DNA of 64,000 nt from Streptomyces sp. NBC_01478 (GTDB lineage Bacteria > Actinomycetota > Actinomycetes > Streptomycetales > Streptomycetaceae). The notes under the pieces were generated by a model. It made no database searches, was not told the origin of the DNA, and saw only the letters and a list, made by a program, of their open reading frames with translations. The stretch lies in the NCBI RefSeq assembly GCF_036227225.1, contig NZ_CP109444.1:6429501-6493500 (forward strand), written 5' to 3'. Below, one piece after another: positions 54,615 through 63,849 of this stretch; positions within the stretch are counted from its first letter, which is position 1; the number at the start of each line of letters is the position of its first letter. The position numbers were made by a program, and so were the translations under genes.

Positions 54615-55484
54615 ATGGCGAACGGTCAGTGGTACCCGGAGGAGTGGCCCGAGCGCATCAGGGCGCTCGCGGAGGGCCGACTCACACCGGTGGACCCCCG
54701 GCGGGCGGCCACGGTGATGCTCCTCAGGGACACCGGCACCGGCCCCGCCGTCCACATGCTGCGCAGACGCGCCTCCATGGCTTTCGCCGGGGGCGCGTAC
54801 GCGTACCCGGGCGGCGGTGTGGACCCGCGTGACGACGACCGTCACGTCCGCTGGGCGGGCCCCACGCGCGCGTGGTGGGCGGACCGGCTGGGCGTCGACG
54901 AGACGGCGGCCCAGGCGATCGTGTGCGCGGCGGTCCGTGAGACGTACGAGGAGGCGGGCGTCCTGCTCGCCGGCCCGACCCCCGACTCGGTCGTCGGCGA
55001 CACCACGGGCGCCGACTGGGAGACGGACCGGGCCGCCCTGGTCGCCCGTGACCTGTCCTTCGCGGAGTTCCTCGACCGCCGTGGCCTGGTCCTGCGCTCC
55101 GACCTGCTGGGCGCGTGGGCTCGTTGGATCACCCCCGAATTCGAGACCCGTCGCTACGACACGTGGTTCTTCGTCGCCGTCCTCCCGGAGGGCCAGCGCA
55201 CCCGCAACGCCTCCACGGAGGCCGACCGTACGGTGTGGATCACCCCGGGCGAGGCGGCGACCGGCTACGACAAGGGCGACCTGACGATGATGCCGCCCAC
55301 CATCGCGACCCTGCGCGGGCTGATCCCGTACGGCAGCGCGGCCGAGGCGCTGTCGTCGGCCCCGGAGCGCGATCTGACCCCCGTCCTCGCCCGGGCCAGC
55401 CTGGAGGACGGCGAGATCGTCCTGGCGTGGCCGGGCCACGAGGAGTTCACGAAGCACATTCCTGTGGGTGGGGCGCCGACATGA
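54615..55484 (+). CDS. NUDIX hydrolase, NUDT19/RP2p-like
   Basis: 289 residues. The NUDIX signature is split: GGAYAYPGGGVDPRDDD, then an insertion of about 35 residues, then AVRETYEEAGVLL with the REtxEE metal-binding core. This long insertion is typical of NUDT19/RP2p-type enzymes, several of which act on CoA. The first gene of an operon with the small repeat protein and MBL gene; both junctions are ATGA overlaps. Confidence 0.88.
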   Translation: MANGQWYPEEWPERIRALAEGRLTPVDPRRAATVMLLRDTGTGPAVHMLRRRASMAFAGGAYAYPGGGVDPRDDDRHVRWAGPTRAWWADRLGVDETAAQAIVCAAVRETYEEAGVLLAGPTPDSVVGDTTGADWETDRAALVARDLSFAEFLDRRGLVLRSDLLGAWARWITPEFETRRYDTWFFVAVLPEGQRTRNASTEADRTVWITPGEAATGYDKGDLTMMPPTIATLRGLIPYGSAAEALSSAPERDLTPVLARASLEDGEIVLAWPGHEEFTKHIPVGGAPT

Positions 55485-55735
55485 TCGGGGCCGGGGGAGA
55501 CGCGTGCGGTGTGAGTGGTGCGGCGAGGGGACCTTCTCGTGCGGCTGGTCCCGGGGGAGACGCCTGCCGTGTGACCGCACCGGTGGACAACACCCTGCGC
55601 ATGACCGGTCCGGGGAAAGAGACCTCCCGCGCCACCACCCCCACGAAAAACGCCCTCCGCGCGGCCGACCCGTGTGACCAGCCCACCGAATCCCACCCCC
55701 ACCCCGTCACCCCCGAAGAAGGCACCCCCGCATGA
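55481..55735 (+). CDS. Small 20-residue-repeat protein coupled between NUDIX and MBL genes
   Basis: 84 residues. Its ATG overlaps the NUDIX stop and its TGA overlaps the MBL ATG. Three 20-residue units are visible, opening GAGGDACGVS, GPGGDACRVT and GPGKETSRAT and each ending around (S/L)R(A/M)(A/T). At DNA level, 24 bases at 55491 recur at 55551 with two changes. A Thr/Pro/His-rich tail follows. I know no family. The double overlap and in-phase 60-bp repeat argue for real translation. Confidence 0.55.
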   Translation: MIGAGGDACGVSGAARGPSRAAGPGGDACRVTAPVDNTLRMTGPGKETSRATTPTKNALRAADPCDQPTESHPHPVTPEEGTPA

Positions 55736-56562
55736 CCGACGCAGCCGCCCTCCCCGGCCAGCCACGCGGCGGGGTCCTCACCGGCCCCGCCACCCCGCGT
55801 GCCGTCAACGTGCTCGCGCCCAACGCGTCCGCGATGACCCTGGACGGGACGAACACGTGGATCGTGTCGGAGCCGGACTCCGAGCTGGCCGTGGTGATCG
55901 ACCCGGGGCCGTTGGACGAGGGACATCTGCGCAACGTCGTCGACACGGCGGAGAAGGCGGGGAAGCGGATCGCCCTGACCCTGCTGACGCACGGGCACCC
56001 CGACCACGCCGAAGGCGCCGTCCGTTTCGCCGAGCTGACGGACACGAAGGTCCGCGCGCTGGACCCGGCGCTGCGGCTCGGGGACGAGGGGCTCGCCGCC
56101 GGGAACGTGATCCGGGTCGGCGGCCTGGAGCTGGTCGTCGTGTCGACGCCCGGGCACACCGGAGACTCCCTGTGCTTCCATCTCCCGGCCGATCAGGCGG
56201 TCCTGACCGGGGACACCGTCCTGGGGCGCGGTACGACCGTCGTGGCGCATCCTGACGGCCGCCTGGGCGACTATCTGGACTCGCTACGGCGGCTGCGGTC
56301 CCTCACGGTCGACGACGGCGTCCACACGGTGCTGCCGGGCCACGGGCCGGTGCTGGAGGACGCCCAGGGCGCCGTCGAGTTCTATCTCGCCCACCGCGCC
56401 CACCGGCTCGCCCAGATCGAGACGGCCGTCGAGAACGGTCACCGCAGCCCGGCCGAGGTCGTCGCCCACGTGTACGCGGACGTCGACCGCTCCCTGTGGC
56501 CGGCGGCGGAACTGTCGGTGCGGGCTCAACTGGACTACCTGAAGGAACACGGTCTGATCTAG
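55732..56562 (+). CDS. MBL-fold metallo-hydrolase
   Basis: 276 residues. The metal-binding THGHPDHAEG motif, then TPGHTGDS, TGDTVLGRG and LPGHGP, are the ordered ligands of metallo-beta-lactamase-fold hydrolases. The C-terminal helical region (YLAHRAHRLAQIETAVENG) is of the LACTB2/glyoxalase-II-like type. Substrate not predictable. The stop converges with the nucleotidyltransferase gene (4-base overlap of ends). Confidence 0.92.
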   Translation: MTDAAALPGQPRGGVLTGPATPRAVNVLAPNASAMTLDGTNTWIVSEPDSELAVVIDPGPLDEGHLRNVVDTAEKAGKRIALTLLTHGHPDHAEGAVRFAELTDTKVRALDPALRLGDEGLAAGNVIRVGGLELVVVSTPGHTGDSLCFHLPADQAVLTGDTVLGRGTTVVAHPDGRLGDYLDSLRRLRSLTVDDGVHTVLPGHGPVLEDAQGAVEFYLAHRAHRLAQIETAVENGHRSPAEVVAHVYADVDRSLWPAAELSVRAQLDYLKEHGLI

Positions 56563-57470
56563 TCACCGTGGGGGCGCGGGGTCTTCACGCCGTGCACGCG
56601 CGCGTACTCCTCGGCCAGCCACGGGCCCAGATCGTCGACGTACGACCGCAGGATGCTCGCGTCGCCCGTCGGTTGGTATCCGGACACCGCGGCGTCGCGC
56701 AACTCCTCCGCCCGCTCGGGGTAGTACGCGCCGAACGCCTCGGCCATCTCCCCGAGATCGCTGGTCCAGCCGTTCCAGCGGGGCATCACCAGCGTGAAGC
56801 CGGTGCGGACCAGGCGCCGGGACATGAAGCGCACCAGGGGGCGCCGGGCCGCGTCCGTGTCCTCCGTGGACGCGATCCGCTCGCGCCAGCGGGGGAGCAG
56901 CAGCCCCAGGTCGCCGTTCCTCTCCCGGGCGAGCAGCGAGTCGGGGCGGTAGCGCGGCAGGTCCTCGGCGAGGTCCTCCCCGAGCAGCGGTGTGCACAGA
57001 CAGGCCACGAACCACCCCAGGTCGTACGTCTCCGGCTCGCTCAGCAGCCGTGCCCGGCCGTACAGCAGCGTGCCGACGCCGTCGATCTCCGGGAACTCCT
57101 TGTCGAGCGCCTCGCCGAGGTCGTGGGCCGCGGAGCGGTCCTCCTCGGTCGGCTCCCGGCGGGTCACCACCAGCAGGTCCAGATCACTGCGGCCCACGCG
57201 CGCGGTGCCGCGCGGGATCGACCCGTAGAGGTACGCGCTGTTGAGGCGTCCCCCGTAGAGGTCGATCAGCCGGTCCCGCGCGGTGGCGACGACCGGTCGG
57301 AAGGCGTGCGGGACGCGCCCCAGGGAGCCCTCGCGCTCGATGTATCCCTGGGCGTCGAGCCCTCTGTGGGGGACGGTTTCGGCCATGGGATCACTGTGCC
57401 GGGAGACGGGCACCGTGGGAGTGCTTTTCCGGTCGTCGTCCTCCGGTGTCCCGACGTCGTACGGGGTCAT
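56559..57470 (-). CDS. Nucleotidyltransferase-domain protein
   Basis: 303 residues from ATG 57470, which overlaps the stop of the upstream gene; ATG 57386 is a plausible shorter start. The nucleotidyltransferase core is AYLYGSIPRGTARVGRSDLDLLVV (split here as GSIPRGTA and SDLDLLVV), with the metal-binding Asp pair. The C-terminal part is helical and resembles aminoglycoside-type nucleotidyltransferases. Substrate unknown. Confidence 0.8.
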   Translation of the reverse strand: MTPYDVGTPEDDDRKSTPTVPVSRHSDPMAETVPHRGLDAQGYIEREGSLGRVPHAFRPVVATARDRLIDLYGGRLNSAYLYGSIPRGTARVGRSDLDLLVVTRREPTEEDRSAAHDLGEALDKEFPEIDGVGTLLYGRARLLSEPETYDLGWFVACLCTPLLGEDLAEDLPRYRPDSLLARERNGDLGLLLPRWRERIASTEDTDAARRPLVRFMSRRLVRTGFTLVMPRWNGWTSDLGEMAEAFGAYYPERAEELRDAAVSGYQPTGDASILRSYVDDLGPWLAEEYARVHGVKTPRPHGD

Positions 57471-58537
57471 CGCCAGCGGAACATCCTCAGCCCGCGGCTG
57501 TAGTCGCCGGCCTCGCAGCCCACGGCGACCAGGTCGCCGGACACGGCCACCAGTGATTCGAACGCGGTGCCGCGCAGCTTGCGCCGGGCCACCACCCGGC
57601 CGTCGGCGGGGTCGAGCACGCTGAGCCGGCCGCCGTACTCGTGGACGACGAGCAGCCTGCCCCGGTGGGCGAGGTGGGTGTCCTGGTAGGTCTCCTCGCC
57701 GTGCCACTCCCACAGGAACACACCGGTGGAGAGGGAGTACGCCCCGAGCCGGTTGCCCCGGTCGAGCTCGGTCCTGTCCCGGGGGACCAGGCCCACCACC
57801 AGGACGTCACCGGTGACGGCGATCCGCTCGCCGAACCTCTCGTAGCCGTCCGGCGGCGCGAGCGTCACGCCGTCCGTGCCGTCGTCGTCCAGCACGAGGA
57901 GCCGGTGCTCGGCGCGTGCGCCGCGGGCGCGGGTCCGCAGGGTCGCCACGAAGGGGTGCGCGCTGATCACGGACACGCTCTCCAGGGCCGGGTCCGTGAG
58001 GTCGTGCTTCCAGCGGATCTCGCCGGTGCGGAGGTCGAGGGCGCGCATCACCGGCCGCGTCTCCCAGTCCTTCCAGGACTCGCCGGCCGTCGCGAGGAGA
58101 CCCCCGCCGAGGGCGACCTTGGCCGGTATGTGCCCCAGGAGGGCCGCGTCCTGCTTCCGGCGCCGTACGACCTCGCCGGTGTCGACGGCCAGCCAGGTGA
58201 GGCCGACGCGTCTCACGTCCCGGCGCCCGTCGTCGCAGTGCAGCACCACGACCGTGCCGTCATCGAGGTCCGGGGAGACCAGGGCGACGGCCTGCCGGCC
58301 CGGCGGCCGCCAGGTCCACAGCGGTTCGCCCGTGGTGGCCCGGAACGCCTGTAAGCGGTCGGCGTGGGCGATGACGACGGCGTCGGCCGTCAGCCACAGG
58401 CCCAGCGGCTTCAGGCCGCCGTCGGCGTGGTCGTCGGGGCTTCTCCACAGGGAGCGCGCCGATTTTCGCCACCAGGAGTGCTTCCAGGCCGACTCCGGTG
58501 CTCTGTCCTCGTCCATCCCCACCCCTTGGGTCCCCAC
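57467..58537 (-). CDS. PQQ-like beta-propeller protein
   Basis: 356 residues from 58537 or 349 from ATG 58516. Repeating blade sequences such as LQAFRATTGEPLWTWRPPG, LDLRTGEIRWKHDL and YSLSTGVFLWEWHG show the PQQ-repeat pattern (TG-x-x-x-W). No signal peptide, so probably cytosolic. Function unknown; coupled to the nucleotidyltransferase gene. Confidence 0.8.
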   Translation of the reverse strand: MGTQGVGMDEDRAPESAWKHSWWRKSARSLWRSPDDHADGGLKPLGLWLTADAVVIAHADRLQAFRATTGEPLWTWRPPGRQAVALVSPDLDDGTVVVLHCDDGRRDVRRVGLTWLAVDTGEVVRRRKQDAALLGHIPAKVALGGGLLATAGESWKDWETRPVMRALDLRTGEIRWKHDLTDPALESVSVISAHPFVATLRTRARGARAEHRLLVLDDDGTDGVTLAPPDGYERFGERIAVTGDVLVVGLVPRDRTELDRGNRLGAYSLSTGVFLWEWHGEETYQDTHLAHRGRLLVVHEYGGRLSVLDPADGRVVARRKLRGTAFESLVAVSGDLVAVGCEAGDYSRGLRMFRWR

Positions 58538-58548
58538 CCGGCCACACG

Positions 58549-58581
58549 CGAAGGGCCCCGCCGTACGAGCAGGGCCCTTCG
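58549..58581 (-). terminator. Hairpin downstream of crp
   Basis: Stem CGAAGGGCCC/GGGCCCTTCG with a 13-base loop, 55 bases past the crp stop and just before the start of the next leftward gene. Confidence 0.75.
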
Positions 58582-58636
58582 TAGTCGTACGAAAACTGTC
58601 CTCAGCGAGCAGCGAGCGGTCGTCGGCCGGCGGTCC

Positions 58637-59311
58637 TCAGCGGGAGCGCTTGGCCAGCCGCTCCACGTCCAGCAGGATCACCGCGCGGGCCTCCAGGCGC
58701 AGCCAGCCGCGGCCCGCGAAGTCGGCGAGCGCCTTGTTGACCGTCTCGCGGGACGCGCCGACCAGTTGGGCCAGCTCCTCCTGCGTGAGGTCGTGCACCA
58801 CGTGGATGCCCTCCTCGGACTGCACGCCGAAGCGGCGGGAGAGGTCCAGCAGGGCGCGGGCCACGCGGCCGGGGACGTCCGAGAAGACCAGGTCGGACAT
58901 CGCGTCGTTGGTCTTGCGCAGCCGGCGGGCGACCGCGCGCAGCAGCGCGGAGGCCACCTCGGGGCGGGCGCTCAGCCAGGGCTGGAGGTCGCCGTGGCCC
59001 AGACCCAGCAGCTTGACCTCGGTCAGCGCGCTGGCGGTCGCCGTACGCGGGCCCGGGTCGAACAGCGACAGCTCGCCGATCAGCTCGCCGGGGCCGAGGA
59101 CGGCCAGCATGTTCTCGCGGCCGTCCGGGGAGGTGCGGTGAAGCTTCACCTTGCCCTCGGTGACCACATAGAGCCGGTCGCCGGGGTCGCCCTCGTGAAA
59201 GAGGGAGTCCCCGCGCGCGAGGGTCACCTCACTCATGGAGGCGCGCAGCTCCGCGGCCTGATCGTCATCGAGCGCCGCGAAGAGCGGGGCGCGCCGCAGA
59301 ACGTCGTCCAC
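58637..59311 (-). CDS. crp: Crp-family cyclic-nucleotide-responsive regulator
   Basis: 224 residues from GTG 59311, with AAGGAGA 7 bases upstream; the frame is open far upstream, but no start there has a site. The cyclic-nucleotide-binding domain has LFHEGDPGDRLYVV and GELIGELSLFDPGPRTATA. The C-terminal HTH is LTQEELAQLVGASRETVNKA. Streptomyces Crp controls germination and secondary metabolism. Divergent from nth, as in S. coelicolor. Confidence 0.95.
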   Translation of the reverse strand: MDDVLRRAPLFAALDDDQAAELRASMSEVTLARGDSLFHEGDPGDRLYVVTEGKVKLHRTSPDGRENMLAVLGPGELIGELSLFDPGPRTATASALTEVKLLGLGHGDLQPWLSARPEVASALLRAVARRLRKTNDAMSDLVFSDVPGRVARALLDLSRRFGVQSEEGIHVVHDLTQEELAQLVGASRETVNKALADFAGRGWLRLEARAVILLDVERLAKRSR

Positions 59312-59518
59312 GAGTTCTCTCCTTGTCGACCTGCTCAGGGGATGGTGCTCCCCCTTGTTACCAGGGGACCGTGCTCCCCATTTTGCTGGACCGTCCAAAC
59401 AGTGTGATCTGTCACAAGGATGCCGCACAGGTGTCCCGAGGTAAGCGGCAGGGGTCCAATTGGGGGCTGATCTTCGGGGTCCGGGGCGGATGTCAGTGCC
59501 GGGCTCTAGGCTGGCCGG

Positions 59519-60442
59519 GTGTCCAAATCGCCGGTGAGAGCACAGGCCAAGGGGGCTGGGCGGATGGTTGTACCTCGTGATTCCGCTGTGGGCGAACAGG
59601 GCCCTGACGGCGGCAGGAGTGGCGGAAAGAAAGTGGCAAAGGGGGCAAAAGTGGTGGCGGGTGTGAAGAGTGAATCGCACACGGCCCTCGTCCGCCGCGC
59701 CCGCCGCATCAACCGCGAGCTGGCCGAGATCTATCCGTACGCCCACCCGGAGCTCGACTTCGAGAACCCCTTCCAGCTCGTGGTCGCGACGGTCCTGTCC
59801 GCCCAGACCACCGACCTGAGGGTCAATCAGACGACGCCGGCCCTGTTCGCCAAGTACCCGACCCCCGAGGACCTGGCCGCCGCCGACCCGGAGACGGTCG
59901 AGGAGATCCTCCGCCCGACCGGGTTCTTCCGGGCCAAGACGAAGTCGGTAATAGGCCTCTCCAAGGCCCTGGTCGAGGACTTCGGGGGCGAGGTCCCGGG
60001 CCGGCTCGAAGATCTCGTCAAGCTGCCCGGTGTGGGCCGCAAGACCGCCTTCGTGGTGCTCGGCAACGCCTTCGGGCGGCCCGGCATCACCGTGGACACG
60101 CATTTCCAGCGGCTCGTACGGCGCTGGAAGTGGACCGAGGCGACGGAGCCCGACAAGATCGAGGCCGCCGTGGGAGCGCTCTTTCCGAAGAGCGACTGGA
60201 CGATGCTCTCGCACCACGTGATCTTCCACGGCCGCCGGATCTGCCATGCCCGCAAGCCCGCCTGCGGCGCCTGCCCCATCGCCCCGCTCTGCCCGGCGTA
60301 CGGCGAGGGCGAGACCGACCCGGAGAAGGCGAGGAAGCTGCTCAAGTACGAGAAGGGCGGCTATCCCGGCCAGCGCCTGAATCCTCCGCAGTCCTACCTG
60401 GACGCGGGCGGGAAACCGGCGCCGCCGCTCGGGTCGGCGTGA
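59519..60442 (+). CDS. nth: Endonuclease III (DNA glycosylase/AP lyase)
   Basis: 307 residues from GTG 59519; the basic N-terminal 50 residues are low-complexity and a downstream start is possible. Helix-hairpin-helix [13 protein letters not shown] carries the catalytic Lys, [11 protein letters not shown] the catalytic Asp. The 4Fe-4S cluster Cys pattern C-x6-C-x2-C-x5-C is in [20 protein letters not shown]. It removes oxidised pyrimidines in base-excision repair. Confidence 0.95.
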   Translation: MSKSPVRAQAKGAGRMVVPRDSAVGEQGPDGGRSGGKKVAKGAKVVAGVKSESHTALVRRARRINRELAEIYPYAHPELDFENPFQLVVATVLSAQTTDLRVNQTTPALFAKYPTPEDLAAADPETVEEILRPTGFFRAKTKSVIGLSKALVEDFGGEVPGRLEDLVKLPGVGRKTAFVVLGNAFGRPGITVDTHFQRLVRRWKWTEATEPDKIEAAVGALFPKSDWTMLSHHVIFHGRRICHARKPACGACPIAPLCPAYGEGETDPEKARKLLKYEKGGYPGQRLNPPQSYLDAGGKPAPPLGSA

Positions 60443-60526
60443 CGGCGGCAGCGGGGACATCGGGGGCCGGATGACGGAACGATCTCGGAGGTATCGGGCG
60501 TTGATCAGTGTGAACGGGGGTGGGGG

Positions 60527-61216
60527 ATGACACGCGCGAGCAATACCCAGGGTGTGGGGCTCAGCAAGGAGGGGCTGCCCGACTGGCTGGATCCGGTGGT
60601 GCACGCCGTGGAGACGGTCGAGCCGCTGCAGTTGAGCCGGTTTCTGCCCCCGGCGGACGGGGCGGGACGGCAGTCGGCGGTGCTGATCCTCTTCGGGGAG
60701 GGCGATCAGGGGCCCGAGCTGCTGCTCATGGAGCGGTCGACCTCGCTGCGGTCGCATGCCGGGCAGCCGTCCTTCCCCGGTGGCGCCCTCGACCCCGAGG
60801 ACGGCGACCCGACGGGCGACGGGCCCTTGCGGGCCGCTCTCCGCGAAGCCGAGGAGGAGACCGGGCTCGACCCGGCCGGAGTGCAGCTCTTCGGGGTGCT
60901 GCCCAAGCTGTACATCCCGGTGAGCGGCTTCGTGGTGACACCGGTGCTGGGCTGGTGGCGGGAGCCGACACCGGTGGGAGTGGTCGACCCGAACGAGACG
61001 GCGAGGGTGTTCACGGTCCCCGTGGCGGATCTCACGGATCCGGCCAACAGAGTCACGGTCACGCACCCCAGCGGCTTCCTGGGTCCGGCATTTCTGGTCG
61101 AATCGGCACTTGTCTGGGGTTTCACGGCCGGAGTCATCGACCGCCTTTTGCACTACGCGGGCTGGGAGCGCCCCTGGGACCGCGAGAAGCAGGTCCCCCT
61201 CGACTGGCGGTCATGA
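60527..61216 (+). CDS. NUDIX CoA pyrophosphatase
   Basis: 229 residues. LRSHAGQPSFPGGALDPEDG and ALREAEEETGLDP form the UPF0035 plus NUDIX boxes typical of CoA diphosphatases (NUDT7/8-like). It splits CoA or related nucleotides into phosphopantetheine and AMP species. Rightward after nth, followed by the MarP-like gene. Confidence 0.9.
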   Translation: MTRASNTQGVGLSKEGLPDWLDPVVHAVETVEPLQLSRFLPPADGAGRQSAVLILFGEGDQGPELLLMERSTSLRSHAGQPSFPGGALDPEDGDPTGDGPLRAALREAEEETGLDPAGVQLFGVLPKLYIPVSGFVVTPVLGWWREPTPVGVVDPNETARVFTVPVADLTDPANRVTVTHPSGFLGPAFLVESALVWGFTAGVIDRLLHYAGWERPWDREKQVPLDWRS

Positions 61217-61336
61217 CAAGGTGTCCGTCGTGCTGTGTCTTCCCGGGGGACGCCGTATCCGATTGCCGCTGCGCGGCGGGCCGGCCCCCCGACCGACCTG
61301 GAGTGATCGCGAAGTGCTGAGGCGAGGCCTGAACCG

Positions 61337-62536
61337 GTGAACGTGCTGGACATCCTGCTGCTGGTCGCCGCCGTGTGGTTCGCGATCGTGGGCTATCGCC
61401 AGGGGTTCGTCGTCGGCATCCTGTCGGTGATCGGGTTCCTGGGCGGCGGCATGGTCGCCGTCTACACGCTGCCCGTGCTCTGGGACGCGCTGACCGACAA
61501 GTCGGAGGTCAGCACCACCGCGGCCGTCGTCGCGGTGATCGTCGTCATCGTCTGCGCCTCCGTCGGCCAGGCCCTGACCACCCACCTCGGCAACAAACTG
61601 CGTCGGTACATCACCTGGTCCCCGGCCCGCGCACTGGACGCGACCGGCGGCGCCCTCGTCAACGTCCTCGCGATGCTCCTGGTCGCCTGGCTGATCGGCT
61701 CCGCCCTGGCCGGTACCACCCTTCCGACGCTCGGCAAGGAGGTCCGCAGCTCCAAGGTGCTGCTGGGGGTCTCCCGGGCGCTGCCCTCGCAGGCCGACAC
61801 CTGGTTCGCGGACTTCTCCTCGGTCCTCGCGCAGAACGGTTTCCCGCAGGTCTTCAGCCCCTTCGCGAACGAGCCGATCAACGACGTCCAGCCGCCCGAC
61901 CCGGCCCTCGCCTCCAGCGCCGTCGCCACCCGCGCCCAGCAGTCCATCGTCAAGGTCATGGGCACCGCCCAGAGCTGCGGCAAGGTCCTGGAGGGCAGCG
62001 GCTTCGTCTTCGGCGACCGCCGGGTGATGACCAACGCGCACGTCGTCGGCGGCGTCGACGAACCCACCGTCCAGATAGGCGGCCAGGGCCGCAAGTACGA
62101 CGCCAAGGTCGTCCTCTACGACTGGCACCGCGACATCGCCGTACTCGACGTACCCGACCTGAAGGCGCGCTCCCTCCAGTTCGCGACCAAGGACGCCACG
62201 AGCGGCAACAGCGCGATCGTCGCCGGCTTCCCGGAGAACGGGTCGTACGACGTCCGGGCCGCACGCGTGCGGGGACGCATCACGGCCAACGGCCCGGACA
62301 TCTACCACCGCGGCACGGTCCGCCGCGATGTGTACTCGCTCTACGCGACCGTCCGCCAGGGCAACTCCGGCGGCCCGCTGCTCACGCCCGAGGGCAAGGT
62401 GTACGGCGTGGTCTTCGCGAAGTCCCTCGACGACCCCGACACCGGGTACGCGCTCACCGCCGACGAGATCCAGGAGGACATCGTCAAGGGGCGCAGTGCG
62501 AACGAGCAGGTGGACAGCGACAGTTGCGCGCTGTGA
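61337..62536 (+). CDS. MarP-like membrane serine protease
   Basis: 399 residues from GTG 61337. Four N-terminal membrane helices of CvpA type (NVLDILLLVAAVWFAIVGY, VGILSVIGFLGGGMVAVY, AAVVAVIVVIVCASVGQAL, VNVLAMLLVAWLIGSAL) are followed by a periplasmic trypsin-like domain. The triad is H in MTNAHVVGG, D in HRDIAVLD, S in RQGNSGGPLL. MarP in mycobacteria protects against acid stress. Cys residues at SCGKV and near the C-terminus (SDSCAL) could form a disulfide, as in MarP. Confidence 0.93.
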   Translation: MNVLDILLLVAAVWFAIVGYRQGFVVGILSVIGFLGGGMVAVYTLPVLWDALTDKSEVSTTAAVVAVIVVIVCASVGQALTTHLGNKLRRYITWSPARALDATGGALVNVLAMLLVAWLIGSALAGTTLPTLGKEVRSSKVLLGVSRALPSQADTWFADFSSVLAQNGFPQVFSPFANEPINDVQPPDPALASSAVATRAQQSIVKVMGTAQSCGKVLEGSGFVFGDRRVMTNAHVVGGVDEPTVQIGGQGRKYDAKVVLYDWHRDIAVLDVPDLKARSLQFATKDATSGNSAIVAGFPENGSYDVRAARVRGRITANGPDIYHRGTVRRDVYSLYATVRQGNSGGPLLTPEGKVYGVVFAKSLDDPDTGYALTADEIQEDIVKGRSANEQVDSDSCAL

Positions 62537-62898
62537 GCCCGGCTTGGCACGGCCGGTCGCTTCAAAAAAAGGGGGGTGCGTCAGCCTCGAGGATGACGCA
62601 GCCGTACCGAGACCCAGCGGGCCCGGCGGCGCAGAATGCGCGGGATCCCCACCCTGAGGTCTGTGCCCTGGAGTTGCGGGGCGCCCCGTTGGTGGGAGCT
62701 CAGACCGTGGTCCGAGCGGCGATTGCGTGCTGCGTCACTGTAGTCGTGCGTCCAGCCCATACCCCTCCGTCTGCCCCTGCCCCAAGGTCGATAACCACCC
62801 CTTGGGGCCCCAATTGGCGTATGCGCGAGGCAAGTGGCCGTTCGTAGTACAGGTGTTCAGATCCGGATACCGGGCGCGGCGGGACGGTCACTGATCGG
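62537..62898. other. Intergenic region after the protease gene
   Basis: About 360 bases between convergent genes. It has an A7G6 run at 62567-62579 and no clear hairpin or gene. Nothing further to report. Confidence 0.6.
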
Positions 62899-63849
62899 TC
62901 ACCGATCGGGTTCGGGATCCTTCAGCCAGTTGACCAGTTCGGTGGAGAACACAGCCGGGTCCTCCTCGTGCGGGAAGTGCCCGAGACCGTCGAACAGCCG
63001 CCAGCGGTACGGCGCTTCGACGTACTCCCCGGAACCCGCCGCGCTGCGGGTGCGCAGCACCGGGTCGAGCGAGCCGTGCAGATGCAGCGTCGGCACCCGC
63101 ACCGGGCGCTTCATGCGCCGGTTGAACTGGATGCCGTCCGGGCGTGCCATCGACCGCACCATCCAGCGGTACGGCTCGATCGAGCAGTGGGCGGTCGACG
63201 GGATCAGCATGGCCCGCCGGTACGCCTCGATCGCCTCGTCGTCGGGCAGGCTCGCGCCGGACCAGTCCCGGATCAGCTTGCCCACCAACTCGGCGTCCTC
63301 GGCGAGGAGTTGCCGCTCGGGGAGCCAGGGGCGCTGGAACCCCCAGATGTAGGAACTCGCGGTCGACTGCCTGACGTCGGAGAGCATCGCGGAGCGCCAG
63401 CGCCGGGGGTGCGGCATCGAGGAGACGGCGAGCCGGCGCACCAGCTTGGGGCGCATCGCGGCGGCCGTCCACGCCAGATAGCCGCCCAGGTCATGGCCGA
63501 CCAGCGCGGCGTCCGGCTCGCCGAGCGAGCGGATCACGCCGGTGATGTCGAGGGCGAGGTTGGCCGGGTCGTAGCCGCGCGGGGTGCGGTCGCTGCCGCC
63601 GACGCCCCGCAGGTCCATGGCGACGGCCCGGAACCCGGCGTCGGCCAGCGCGCCCAACTGGTGCCGCCAGGTCCACCAGAACTGGGGGAAGCCGTGCAGC
63701 AGCAGCACCAGCGGCCCGTCGCCCACCTCCGCGATGTGGAAGCGCGCGCCGTTGGCCGCGACATCCCGGTGGGTCACCTCGCGCCCGCCGGGAATGTCGA
63801 GTCGTACGACCGAAGCAGGTTGTGCCCAAGGATGAGCGGGGTCCGTCAT
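62899..63849 (-). CDS. Alpha/beta hydrolase, epoxide-hydrolase-like
   Basis: 316 residues. Oxyanion-hole LLLHGFPQFWWTWRHQL and LRGVGGSDRTPRGYD, nucleophile elbow VGHDLGGYLAW with Asp where Ser is usual, and a C-terminal GLGHFPHEEDP for the catalytic His. Asp nucleophile plus HGFP are marks of epoxide hydrolases and haloalkane dehalogenases. Start overlaps the stop of the upstream gene (ATGA). Confidence 0.88.
   Translation of the reverse strand: MTDPAHPWAQPASVVRLDIPGGREVTHRDVAANGARFHIAEVGDGPLVLLLHGFPQFWWTWRHQLGALADAGFRAVAMDLRGVGGSDRTPRGYDPANLALDITGVIRSLGEPDAALVGHDLGGYLAWTAAAMRPKLVRRLAVSSMPHPRRWRSAMLSDVRQSTASSYIWGFQRPWLPERQLLAEDAELVGKLIRDWSGASLPDDEAIEAYRRAMLIPSTAHCSIEPYRWMVRSMARPDGIQFNRRMKRPVRVPTLHLHGSLDPVLRTRSAAGSGEYVEAPYRWRLFDGLGHFPHEEDPAVFSTELVNWLKDPEPDR

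Noticed and set aside
58637..61153. Apparent 838-residue extension of Crp
   Set aside because: The frame is open upstream by chance through the antisense of nth and the NUDIX gene. GTG 59311 has a ribosome site and gives the expected 224 residues.
61221..61340. Short rightward ORF of about 39 residues before the MarP-like gene
   Set aside because: Its stop overlaps the GTG of the protease gene, so it could be a coupling ORF, but it has no ribosome site and no protein features beyond Arg/Pro/Gly richness.
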